In this document: piece by piece, positions 13,626 to 24,800 of the stretch | How the letters are laid out: every line of letters starts with the position of its first letter | How positions within the stretch are numbered: the first letter of the stretch is position 1 | Assembly: GCA_002633005.1 (NCBI GenBank) | Contig: NMRA01000010.1 | Span: 675,252-739,251 of the forward strand | Direction of reading: 5' to 3' | Source of the DNA: Phoronis australis | Lineage: Eukaryota; Phoronida; Phoronidae | DNA: 64,000 nucleotides | Notes under the pieces: generated by a model | The model's input: only the letters and a program-made list of their open reading frames with translations | Databases searched by the model: none | What the model was told of the DNA's origin: nothing | Position numbers and translations under genes: made by a program

Positions 13626-15041
13626 CCAACTTAGCAATATGATGACAATACATATCATAGCCTACTAGCAAACATCAATCATGACAATAACCTTCGTTTA
13701 AAGACTATTCATTATCCCCAGACTGGTCGACCTATATATATGTAGATAGACGACAATCGTGGCTTTATACAAATTTGTTCAAAGATGAGCTCAAGCATAA
13801 AATGCACACTATTGCACAAATGAAAGCAATCTAGACTCTCTGGCAAAACCTGACTTTATCACAGCTTTCAACAAAAATGTTGCGACTACAGACACACACA
13901 TGCTCGCATGCATACACTAACACTCTCTTCTACCCAACTTGCCCCAAGAGTCAAGAACGCTTCAATGCAGAAATGCCATGTACTAGTACATTTAATAACA
14001 AAATGTCAGGGGCATAACACCACATGATACTAACCGCCAAAAATCATTAACTGGAGTAGTCAATAAGCTGAATGTATTGATGAGTGTCTGAGCAAAAGCT
14101 CAGGCAGTTTTGCCTTCCATTACAACAGAATCGACTTCAAAGATGTGGAGATTATGCTCACCAAGAGGGTCAAAAACATTTTCAGTTCCCCTAACAGAAG
14201 TTGGGTTACATTTCAAAATACCACTTTAACTTCTACAGAACAATGCACGAGCACTGGTGTGATAACAATAATAATACTGGTTAAGTTGTTGGACTGGTAC
14301 ATATGAGAAAAGACACTTAACTATGCGAACATGAAAACAAATGCTTAACTTCTACACATTTTTTTATGTACAAACCTCAAAGGCTCTAATTTATATTAAG
14401 GATTTATAGTAAAAATATATTCTATTTAACAAAACGATAACATTGCAATCTATAGTTTTGACACGTTCCCAATATGGGCTATTTTATGTACAAACAATGA
14501 CACTGGATACCACCCATAGTAATCTTTCCCTGCCGTCAAAGCAATTCACCAAACCATTTTTTCTTTAATCAATTGTCAAAGAAAAGGGGACATCAAAATC
14601 AGCAATAAACTGTAAATAGTTCTTAGACAGCTGCCTTTGTTCAACAGTTGAAGACATCTACTACAACACCTGTTGTTGAGCTTAGAGTACTTCATAACTA
14701 ATTCAGTTCAATCAGTGATTTCTCCACGGTCGAGACTGGCAAATAAGTGTTCAACACAAACTACACGGAAGCCATGTTAGCTCCATCCTCAGCCATAAGC
14801 ACCATAGGAACACGAGATGTAATAGTTACACATTACCACATATATGTAGGCCAAACAAATATATGTAGGCCAAACAAATATATGTAAGCCAAACATAAGT
14901 TAGAATAAATAGAAGAATGCACAGGATGAGAGCCGAGTAAGATTACATACACATATTGGCACAGCCTTTAAAAAGCTTTCCAGGTAATAATCAATAGCAT
15001 AACCGGTAGCTGAACATGACTCTGAATAACGACAACACCCA
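13626..15041 (-). other. Probable 3' UTR of PPP1R3
   Basis: AT-rich DNA without reading frames between the PPP1R3 stop and a candidate poly(A) signal. It contains a three-unit 19-base tandem repeat at 14840-14896. Its extent is inferred from the position of the AATAAA only. Confidence 0.4.
14840..14896 (+). repeat. 19-base tandem repeat, three units
   Basis: Three tandem copies of ATATATGTAGGCCAAACAA. The first two are identical and the third has a G-to-A change and a variant end. It lies in the probable 3' UTR of PPP1R3. Confidence 0.85.
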
Positions 15042-16028
15042 TTACCAGTAGGGCGAACTTGTATCCAGTCGCGACCAAGAAGAAAACTCTGACCAACTAT
15101 GGGTTTGATCAATTTCAAGTAAGCTGTATGGCTTGAAATTGCTAGAGTCTGTTTTTTTAAAGAAAGAGGACACGACCTTGTAGTTACAGCCATCATTATT
15201 GTCCCAGTACTGTCTTCCGCACACTTCGTAGTTAACTGCAAACTCTACAGACTTCTGAGGATCGGCGTTGGGTGGTACTTTAATCTCAAACGAAAACGTG
15301 TCAAATGGATTCACCTGATCACTGCCACACGGAACATACTTTGTTCCAATGTCTAAGGTTGTCTCCCAAGAGTCAAAGGTCACTCGCAAAATAACCTTTT
15401 TGTCAAACGCAACATTTTTAACTTTAACTGTACCCAAGAGCGAATAATCTCTCACGATAACATTCTCTAACGAAACAAAGTTCTTCTCAATTTTCTCTCG
15501 AAATTTCATGTAATCTGACGCCGGTTGTTTGAAGTCCAGGGTAAGCGGTGGGTGGGATACAGCACCTGCACAAGCTCCATCTGTGAGTGCGGAAAGAATT
15601 CCGGGAGGGATTACAGGCGGCATGTCGGATGGCTCCGACATAATACGCACCTGAACGAGTGCCAGTCCGTTGGTGTCTGCAAAGGACACTCTTTTTTTTG
15701 TTTTGAACTGGCACTGGCCAATTTCGGGTGACAATGGGGAGTCAGGAGAGGAGAGACCATCACACTGTTCACCATCACTTCCTGGACTTTTCAGACCACA
15801 GTCCTTATCCAGGATAATACTTTTTAGCTTAAATCCTGGTGGATGTTTCCGGCTTACAACTGGACTTCTGTTGATATCGGCTACACGTTTTGTGTATACT
15901 GGTCGATAGTTCGTACAATAGTTCATCAGGGATGATTTATTGTAAGCTGGTGGACTAGACTGAAGTAAGTACGACTGGAAATCCACAGGCATTTTATCGA
16001 AAGTGGCTGGACGGTCGAACGCTAACAT
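15042..16028 (-). CDS. PPP1R3: Protein phosphatase 1 regulatory subunit 3 (glycogen-targeting, PPP1R3B/C type)
   Basis: This 328-residue protein should tether protein phosphatase 1 to glycogen particles, where the holoenzyme dephosphorylates glycogen synthase and phosphorylase. The PP1-docking motif RVSF is at residues 113-116, followed by ADTNGLAL as in vertebrate family members. A CBM21 carbohydrate-binding domain spans roughly 181-288, with SLENVIV, GTVKVKNVAF, TFDSW, DTFSFEI and EFAVNYE, and the glycogen-contact block YWDNNDGCNYKV. The C terminus ends SSPYW, like the aromatic end of its relatives. The ATG at 16026-16028 is chosen because an in-frame TAA lies just upstream. The coding region is in one exon, as in vertebrate PPP1R3B and, in its main exon, PPP1R3C. 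Which vertebrate paralogue is closest cannot be settled by eye. Confidence 0.95.
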   Translation of the reverse strand: MLAFDRPATFDKMPVDFQSYLLQSSPPAYNKSSLMNYCTNYRPVYTKRVADINRSPVVSRKHPPGFKLKSIILDKDCGLKSPGSDGEQCDGLSSPDSPLSPEIGQCQFKTKKRVSFADTNGLALVQVRIMSEPSDMPPVIPPGILSALTDGACAGAVSHPPLTLDFKQPASDYMKFREKIEKNFVSLENVIVRDYSLLGTVKVKNVAFDKKVILRVTFDSWETTLDIGTKYVPCGSDQVNPFDTFSFEIKVPPNADPQKSVEFAVNYEVCGRQYWDNNDGCNYKVVSSFFKKTDSSNFKPYSLLEIDQTHSWSEFSSWSRLDTSSPYW

Positions 16029-16077
16029 CAGTGACGGCAAGTACGATTATTCGCTTGTCTGGTTAACTTCCAACCAT
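16029..16077 (-). other. PPP1R3: 5' UTR part of PPP1R3 coding exon with mini upstream ORF
   Basis: On the minus strand an acceptor (CTATTTCAG) ends at 16078, so the coding exon starts at 16077. Its first three bases are an ATG that opens a four-codon upstream ORF (MVGS, stop at 16063-16065), 34 bases before the real start. The upstream ORF exists only in the spliced transcript as predicted here. Confidence 0.55.
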
Positions 16078-16333
16078 CTGAAATAGGATAGAGAAAGAAC
16101 GACTGTTAAATCAACTAACTAACTACGGTTTAAAGGAAAATAAAATGGCAATATCATCATCGAAGCACATGAAATGAAAAATAATCCAGAAAAGAAATGA
16201 AACCGGTACTGTAGAGGTCGCGTCAGTGAGTTGTCAAAATGCCCGGCAAACAGCCAGATAACAGAAACCACAAAAGATTCTGAACTGCGACTTATTGGGT
16301 CTTCACTGTGGACCGAATACATCACTTACTTAC

Positions 16334-16430
16334 CAAGCCATAGAAAATAAAATGCACAAAACTTCCACGTTTGCCCAAATCATCCGACGTTCGCCTCAAC
16401 TCCTCACCGACTGAGCTCAGTCATTCATGT
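16334..16430 (-). other. PPP1R3: Probable non-coding first exon of PPP1R3
   Basis: A perfect donor, GTAAGTAAGT on the minus strand, follows 16334. Paired with the acceptor ending at 16078 it removes a short intron of about 256 bases. The 5' limit is set only by the candidate promoter and is approximate. Confidence 0.5.
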
Positions 16431-16440
16431 CTCTGAAGTT

Positions 16441-16459
16441 CACGTGAACAGCTATTTAT
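16441..16459 (-). promoter_or_regulatory. Candidate PPP1R3 promoter: E-box and TATA-like box
   Basis: A CACGTG E-box at 16441-16446 and a TATA-like ATAAATAG (minus strand, 16452-16459) lie upstream of the probable first exon. An initiator-like TCAGTC is at 16409-16414. This is motif reading only; no transcription start is shown. Confidence 0.3.
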
Positions 16460-18557
16460 TAAGACCAATCCGATCGATGGGATTTGTTCTATTTTCATTA
16501 ACGACCAATGGGAACGAAGAGACAAAAAATAGGTCACATGAATGTCAAAAATACGAGAGACGTGACACGAACGTGTTTCACAAGTTTGACTCTTAACTAA
16601 TGCAAAGAAAATATAAGTGATGACATAAGACTAAGAACAAGTAACAAAACACCGTAAGACTTTTTCTACGAGATAAATAAAAATCTACCACATATGCAAG
16701 CACCGAAAAGAAAAACAAGTAAAAAACAGCTCCCCTGTAAACAGTCTATTTTTAGCATTTTACCAGACGTCATACGGTATCCCCAAGTTATCGCGTAACA
16801 AACAAGTTGGCCTAGTGAGCGCTTCCCGGGATCGACAAAATGACTTGTTTACCAGCTGACCCAGAAATTTTACAGGATCAAGAATATTTTCCACTGGCTG
16901 CTTTAGTGAACCCCAAACGCAACTAATCTGCACACCGCACACAGTGTAAAACGATTCCTACAGCGTTTCTGCGATGAGTGTAATTTTTCAACAACACAGT
17001 GGGTGCCGGGACATCATTTAAACCGCGTCGTGCTTTCTGTGTTACATCAAATTTTAATTTTGATATATGGCATTGGTCTCAAATCGTCCCTAAGACAAGA
17101 TATAACTTGGAAAGAACTGACTGTGTTGTTATTTCTACAGACCAAGCTGAGTCTGATGGTGACCAAACAGCGTGTCTGCTCTTTCCAAGCCGAGAGATCC
17201 GATGTGACTTGCAAACTTTGAGCACAGAACACGACAAGATCTATTAATATCGGTGAGCGGACTAAATCAAACCATGTTTTGTCTGAAAGCACGGGTCCAA
17301 TGTCACTTTAAAATGGGGGCACAGGCGCGTCGGTGTCCCGGCGTGCAACATACAAGAATTTTTGCCTGATACCCACCTGTTATAATTAGAAAAATGAACC
17401 TTTTCCCCCAGCTGCAGCTGCAAGTTTTGAATAGATAAACTATGATAATCTACCGGTGTCCATATTCTACTAGCATTTTGGTTAAGCACAACTCTAGATT
17501 TTGACTCATGCGGGCCAGTGGGAAGGCTAAGGCACCGCCGGTAGGCCTACGTCCTCACCTGTAAGCGCACACGCGATGGCCCTGTAATGGAACTGCCCAA
17601 CTGACTTACTTTTTGATTGATAAAATAAAATATATGCTACTAAGCAGTGTGTACCAAAGCTTCTGCCTGACCAAAAAGTTTTGACCTTGGCCGTTAAAAA
17701 AACGTGTCTGTCAGCGAACCGATTAAGTTGAATTTAGAGGTGATCATTAAATTTAACTTAAATGCAAAGAGCAAGGACAAAAAACATACAAAGGGACAAA
17801 TTTCATCGGCAGGTAAGTAAAAACATATTGGGTTCTCTGGAATTTCAGTATATTTTCACTCAAAGTTATCGCCAGCTCTGGCGATAATGATCTGTTGGCA
17901 AGTAACCCGACCAACAACGCTCATGCTAAGAGGAATATTATTTGCCAAAGACAAATCCAGTTTCGACCAAAACATGACAAATTACAAACCTAATGTGAAT
18001 TTTCATCGCGAGGCCGTCTAAGAAAAAGTACACTTACCCGAAACTTCGAAAACCACCGAAGAAAAGAACTTAAAGAAAACCGAATAGAGACGACGCGCTA
18101 TCACAAGTGATCCCACTAGTCAGTGTGTGGACATGCGGGGTTTGTGACCAGTATTTATTTACTGCGAACTTGTGTATTGGCCGTAAAAGGCGCTCACGGC
18201 CCCTACGCGTGGACAACACGTTTAGCAGGACATTCACCGATACCCAGGCCACTGGCAGACGATATTATTGTTAATGTTATAATATGGGAACAGCTGATAA
18301 GATAACGCAAGTGTTCGTGATGAGTTGGTTGTCCTATGTGACGATTAAGCTACATGGCGGTCACTGTTAAGGGCACACACTGGCAACAGTATATCACGCT
18401 TTCGGTAAAGCAAACCCAGCTACGGCTAAAAACGAAAACCGAGGTAGCACTTTTACTCTGCTCTCATAAAATTCCTTACCGTGATAGGATACTATTTCCG
18501 TTAATAACAAGAACACCCAATTATCAACGACTCATAAAAACTCAGAGTTGATTGGGT

Positions 18558-18610
18558 TCGGGCCAACCCTAAAATTACGAATTCGATAATGTCGCGTGTA
18601 CGCATTGCGC
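18558..18610 (+). repeat. Dispersed repeat fragment, copy 2 of 3
   Basis: GGGCCAACCCTAAAATTACG followed by AATTCGATAATG and a GCG-rich block; matches 49362-49417 in the same orientation and 1137-1191 in the opposite one. Confidence 0.5.
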
Positions 18611-19186
18611 CGTGTGAATTAATCTCCATAGCCTGCACGTTGTTGGAACCCTAAGTTTTTACACTGTTTTCAAAATTTAGACAAGAAACATTTTCTTGCG
18701 TTGTGCCGAGGGATCAACGAATCCGATTATTAATATAGGACCAACGCAGCGCTACCTGGGTCAAGCCGTAATCACTAACTTCAATATCACGATAAAAGGA
18801 ACAGCGTATTTTGCATGATGAGTATGAAGTCACCTGATGATTTAATTCGCTAGTCAAATACGTTTGCTGGACAATTGTACACTTAGCACTTAGCAAATTC
18901 ACGGTAAAAATATTTCATGAGAAGTGATTTTAAACGGTAACTATATCTGTTTGACAGTGGTGTAACTATAGTTTAGAGGCATTTAGTAGTTGTGAAAATA
19001 TCATTCATACTTCGTTAGACTTTCTCGGTCTTTCCTGAGGATATATTCAGTATGCACATTTTTTTGGAGCTCGATGTTTTTACGATGTTTTTGTAACTTC
19101 AAACTCGTGATTCGCTATAAAAAATGGCGTTCAGTAAATTAGCAACGAAGGCTGGGCCTCCCGGCCAACAACGGAACAAAATTAAC

Positions 19187-19395
19187 GTGTTCCATCGAAA
19201 TTGGAACGCCCGTGTAAAACAGATATCTCGGAATCGAAAACAGTCTCCCGCATCTACAGAACAGCTAACCAGCCCGAAATACAAGGTCGGGGTTCATGTT
19301 TTTCGGGCTGGTTAGCTGTTTTGAAGATGCAGTGTCTGTTTTTGATTCCGGCATATCTGTTTTACACAGCCTGTATTCCAATTTTGATGGAACAC
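19187..19395 (+). mobile_element. Long hairpin (foldback element), arms about 94 bases
   Basis: The left arm (19187-19279) and right arm (19301-19395) are inverted copies at roughly 85% by eye, separated by a 21-base loop. Matching blocks from the outside in are GTGTTCCATC/GATGGAACAC, GTGTAAAACAGATAT and its inverse, and ACAGCTAACCAGCCCGAAA and its inverse, which is perfect next to the loop. It is most likely a foldback MITE. A structured RNA is an alternative if it is transcribed. Confidence 0.8.
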
Positions 19396-19427
19396 TTTGA
19401 CTAGGAAAATGATCTCAACCTTTCACA

Positions 19428-19509
19428 CTCGCTGGTTCCCTGGGTGCCGCTAGGTTGGGCGGTAGCCGCGCCAGCACGTGCTGGCTAGGCATGTAGGGGA
19501 CCAGCGAGC
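19428..19509 (+). other. GC-rich hairpin with central 14-base palindrome
   Basis: The outer arms CTCGCTGGTTCCC and GGGGACCAGCGAG pair almost perfectly. Inside them lies the exact palindrome CCAGCACGTGCTGG (19471-19484), which includes an E-box core. It is GC-rich against AT-rich surroundings and starts 33 bases after the long foldback element. Function unknown. Confidence 0.6.
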
Positions 19510-21245
19510 TTTTCCGAACGTTGATGTCTACACGGTGATAGCAGGACGTTTATACGTTCACCGTCCGTGCTGTGATACACGCGCAGTGGTAAATAAATGG
19601 CTTTTGAACAGAAAGATCTCGGGGTCAAGTAAAATCTCCAATGCTATACACTAAGTTTTTAAAAGAAATTTAAACAGCTTTACAATAGCAGGAGTCGAAA
19701 TCGAGGCATGAACGGTGAAACCAATAATTATACTTGAAAGCAGACGGCCAGTGACCTTCTAGTCCGGTTTAGTCAGAAATTGCATTTGAGTGCGAAGGGT
19801 CAGTGACTGGTCAAACAAATATGAGGGTAGATTTATTGACCTTTGTCAACCCTGGTCAGCACCCTGAGAGGGTGCCGAGTATTTCACTATCTTTAGTACA
19901 TTCATTACTGATAAAACATCTTCTCACGTTCACGGTCAAGAATTCGCGCACCCTTTCCCATGGGAGGAGTAATTTAAATCTTAATATCTATTTTGCTTTT
20001 CACTGGCGTGCTCAATTGAAGAACAAACCTACAATCTAATGATTATTTGTTTCTTAAAATCTTCGCTACAAGAAAAGCATTTTGTTAGCCCACACAACGC
20101 CAGGTTGTCTGTTTAAGAAGAACGACGTGAGGAAAAGGTTAATGATGATATAAATGTTTGTCTGGATTAATTTCAGAATATTGCTGATTTTATCGAAAAA
20201 CAGATGACGCAGTGTATTTTCACTTACGTACACTTACGACACGTCAAATTCTAAAAAACATTATACTATACTCGGAAACGAGAAGGAAATTGTTACGTCT
20301 GCAGTCTATTTTAGCCTCCTTCCAGCCTTCTGATTTGATAAGTAGTCTAAGGTCGAATTTTCATTTGTTTAGAGACTTCACGTGTGCGCTTTAGTATTTG
20401 TCAATGAAAGACACGTGCTCTTCACGACGCTGGCTTCAAGGTGGACGTGCCAACATGACCCGTAACACCAATGCCACACCTCTCACTGTGAATGAGCGTT
20501 TTAAGGTTTTTAGGGAAAACATAAATTAAAACATCACAGCAGACAAAGGCAGCTTCAACCACAGTCTATGCTTCAACCTAAATCTGACAAAGACTGGTAT
20601 AACTCGAAAAAATGTATTTGGTACACCCACATCAGAGTATTACGGTGGTGGGTGAAGCTCCCGCTTACTCGGGACGGACCCACATAGTCTCTGCTTTGTG
20701 GTTTTTGCCCTCCAGTCGATCACCGCTATTTAAATGAAAATCAGTTGTTTCCGATTGAATTGGCATATATTTTAATTAAGAATTTCCTTAATTTAATTGC
20801 GACACATCCTGTGGTACTATGTCCACCGTAGGCCTTGAGCTACGCAATATCCATTCTGGTTTTATCAACTAGGCCTACTTATGGTAACCTATCTGTCGTT
20901 TGTCACGGTCACTTCGCCACAATAAAAAATCTCATTCGAACTAACAAAAGAAGTTTTGCGGTCCCCTGCAAATTTCTTGCGAACATGCGGGCAGAGCTTG
21001 AGACGCATTAGTGCAATCAACTGACCGCGGCATGTTGTATGCGTGTTGACCGATCTTTGCCTATGCATGGTTTGAACCAACTGCTGTTGACCACTTTAAG
21101 AGGCGCAATATATCAGCGCTTGTCAAAAAACAAGATTTTTTTCATTTAGGCTACTAATAAATTCGATCTCATACGGTTCCTTACTTATCCTAGTAACGAC
21201 TCCTGGGTCTAAACAGAACTCACAAGTCTTTATCGACTCACTCTT

Positions 21246-21414
21246 CAGGGGCAGATCCAAGATTTTTAAAAGGTGGTGGGGGATGGGATCCATGATTTTT
21301 AAAAAGGGGGTCCAAGTCAACAGTTTGAAAATTCAAATTCTAGATTCAACATCACTGAAATCAAGAGATAAGGAAGGGGCCCGGACCCCCTGAACCCCCT
21401 GGATCCGCCTATGC
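21246..21414 (+). mobile_element. MITE with GGCGGATCCAGG-type ends, copy 1
   Basis: The left end GGGGCAGATCCAAGAT is an imperfect inverse of the right end CCCTGGATCCGCCTATGC. G-rich and C-rich blocks inside the ends add secondary inverted symmetry. The same end motif appears at 56085-56109 and 56956-57205. Confidence 0.65.
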
Positions 21415-21784
21415 TATGTAACCGAAGCTCATCATGAAGTTTCCTTGCATGACGTGTTGGTTTCAGACGCTGAAGCAGCTTGGCCGTTCACGTGTTGCAG
21501 TACAACCAATTTCAATTCAAGCAAAGGAAAAGAACACGATGCCATTGAAGAGCAGTTCTTCAAAGAAAATTGTTTCTGATACAGAACACGATTTACTGTG
21601 GGTTTCGTGTTCTGCATGACTGAAGAGGCGTGCTCTGGCATTTTCAACCAATCAACAGCAGGAAAACGCCCAGAAATGTCCGTGTTAACTGAGACCTACA
21701 CCTTGGCCTCATTGAAGCACGCGTGTCCGTAAACAGTTTCAATAGTTGTATGCGAGCTGGATGCAAAGTACGATTTCAATAGAA

Positions 21785-21888
21785 GCATGGGCGGCGCAGC
21801 ACTGAAATACGCGCGCGCGTGTGTGTGTGGGGGNGGGGGGGGGGGGCTATAGCCCCCAGCTCAGTCTCCTATGGTGCGCCGCCCATGC
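21785..21888 (+). mobile_element. MITE with perfect 14-base TIRs GCATGGGCGGCGCA
   Basis: A 104-base element whose ends are exact inverted repeats (GCATGGGCGGCGCA and TGCGCCGCCCATGC). The interior carries an alternating CG/GT run, a long G tract with one unresolved base (21834) and a GGGGGGCTATAGCCCCC hairpin. A diverged shorter relative is at 58062-58132. Confidence 0.8.
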
Positions 21889-24800
21889 GCAGGAAATAAT
21901 TTATGAAGTTAGTTGGAGACGGAGATGAGTGGTTGAAAATATTCGGTTTTTATCACAGAACTCTGTAGGCTATATGCCTTTATGCTATTATTTTTGTTCG
22001 CTTCGAACAACCCCCAGTCCCCTTGACCGTCATTCAAATATCAGCGTAAATGCAAAAATAGAACACGACGCGTCTTTCATTTAAAATCACGTTATTTACC
22101 AATTCATCCCATGTGCCGTAGTGTTGCGTATAAGCGCCGGCCCCTAATAAGCGCCGGTCTCAAACAAGATGCCGAGTGGATTCCGCTTGTGGCCAGAAGT
22201 GCATCTTGTTCAAAATACAAAATGTTGCTCAAAAGTTGGTCATAGTCTTTTGAGACTCAAACAGCATTTAGAATAACATTCTGTTCGTGTTGACGTATAA
22301 TTCATAATTTACCGCCTTTATGCGGACCGACCACAATGGAAACGAGCGTCCGCTTTTTCGTGCCAAACGATCATCGATTGTTCCTTTTTAGCTACTTTTA
22401 CTTGCCTTACCTTTGTCTTATTTGTCATCTTTACGTTTAGTTTATATCCTTGTCTGCTTATGTCAGTTTTTGAGAAATGTTGTAATATCATATATTATGT
22501 TGTATTGCATTACTTGTGTGGTCAATCGATGAATGAACCAACCAATCAATCTGTACAAGACATGAAGTTTCTACTGACCCGCTTCAGAACACTTAGTACT
22601 GCAGGTAGACCTAAAAGGGCAAAACAAATTTCATTTGTCAGTAACCACAGCATACAAGGAAATGATGAAAGAAAATTAGTTTACCAGACATGTTTGGATT
22701 GCCTTGCCGTGCAATTTACTATTACATCATGTACACTAAGATTATACACGACTGACCGAGATTCAGTCAGACGGAAATATTCCACTTCTGGCGGGTCATT
22801 TAGTTCGCACTCAAACCCTAATTGAATAATTTATATTCATAGTTATTCGTACGTTAGCTTACGATCGTTGATGAATGTTAAGTATTGTTCAATTGATAAG
22901 AGGATAATTGTTACGATTCGATTACGTCCGTCTGTATGTCTGCATAATTCACGAAACATTTCTGACGAGAAGATAAAGAGCCCTGAACTCCAAGTTAATA
23001 TCTGCTCAGTTAGTTAAAAAATCAGTTTTAATTTAAGCCACATAATTACTTCTCACTCATATTAGCTGAAGTGATGTCTGCGCTCGAGAATAACTGACCA
23101 TTCATGATTACCTGCAGGCTCGGCACATGAAATGGACCATCGTGGCAAGCTGAAGTCAATTAAAATCAGCCTGATCTCAAGCAGTGACGAATGACCAGTT
23201 CTCCCCAAACCAAGAACTTCTTCAGTCTAAACAAGGAACACATTGATACCATTGAGTATAATTAACGCAGAAAGTTTAAATCATGAAAGTGGGATTTGCA
23301 TTAACGGCTAAAAAATCATTGAAGGTACATGGAACCTTGCACGGATCGAGATTCACACAGAAAGTAATCATCAATAGGCTCCAGTTCTTGGTCCAAGATG
23401 CAGCTAAGTCTTGGTTATAATGAACAAGGCTCGGACTTGCCAACTATTTTAATGCTTATCAATCGTTTCTACGTGTAACTAATTAACGTGTTCTTTGAAA
23501 GACGCGACCAGAATCATGACTTTTGTTTTTGACAATGAAATAATCGTTCTCACCAAAAATCAAAGAGTGGGGTCTAATTCAACGACACAGTATTGGAGAG
23601 GCCACTAAGAATGGTGAGAGTGTGATTCAAATAAGTCCTTGCTATATAAATACAACTTATGAAAATGAAGTATTAATCTCTGACTGTTCACAATTGAACC
23701 CTTGCACTTTAGACGGTGGCTCCTAAATGAATACATTGCGGAATAAAAAATATAGAAGAAAGGCTAAATTGAGTGGTTTTTGCTTGTTTGCGAGTCGTCC
23801 CACTTTTAAAATGCTTTTGAATTTTCCGAATAATGGTACTTATATCATTGACGCTCTTGCGAGCAACTTTTGTGTAGAAAAAAATGCGCTTGAACAGAAA
23901 TTTCCGGCATTTCATAACACCACAAAAAAACCCCGCCAACGTGAATTTTCGCACACGTTAAAAACTCGTAACTTATGATGTTCCGCTGAAGTTGAAAGCG
24001 GTCAAGTAAATAACGAAATATTCTACCTTAAAACAGACTTTCACAAAGCAGAGAAGTCACTGTCCATGGAATCCTGAGAGAATACCTACGGCGCCAATCG
24101 GAAGTCCCGCGCCAGAGCAAAACAATATGGGGAACTCTTGTACGGTTTATACGGGTATTCCCGTTCATGAGCTTATCTGTGAAACACTTGTAAGTAAAAC
24201 CGTACTTTTTAAATACTATGTGAAACCTTCTCGTTACAAAATGGCAGTCGTTGACATTTAAAAGAACGTTTCCTTCTTAAGACATACCATTCCCCGTCAC
24301 GGTAAAAACTGATTTACATGCTGAAACTGAACACAAGCAGCTATCAAGTTGCATAACTCTTCATAAGTCCATATTTGGAAAGTTTCAGAACAAAGTATCT
24401 CAAAAAGGCTGATCAGACTGAGATTCATGCGAAACCTTCAAATACCATGCTACGTGCAATGTTATCCAAAACGTTTTCAAGCAGGCACTTTTGCACAAGG
24501 AGTTATAAAAATGGAATTTTCATGGTTTTTCTTAAAAAATTCAAAAGTTACATCAAGCGAAAATGAAACGATAATTTGGAAACTGTTACAGCATTTTCAC
24601 GATTTCATCTTGAACTTTTATACGAAACGAAATTTGATCATATTATTGACGCCATTGTTTTGCTCTGGATGGCTTTATTTCTAACTAAATTTTATTTTTG
24701 CCACGTGGCAGATTGGTATAAAGTCAATTAACATCAAATTCTATAAGATTTCTACTGTCAGAATATAAATTTATATCCTAAGTACTGAGTTCAAATCTAC

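Noticed and set aside
22460-22825. 121-codon open frame on the plus strand
   Set aside because: No family similarity, splice context or start context. It overlaps an AT-rich stretch and is probably chance.
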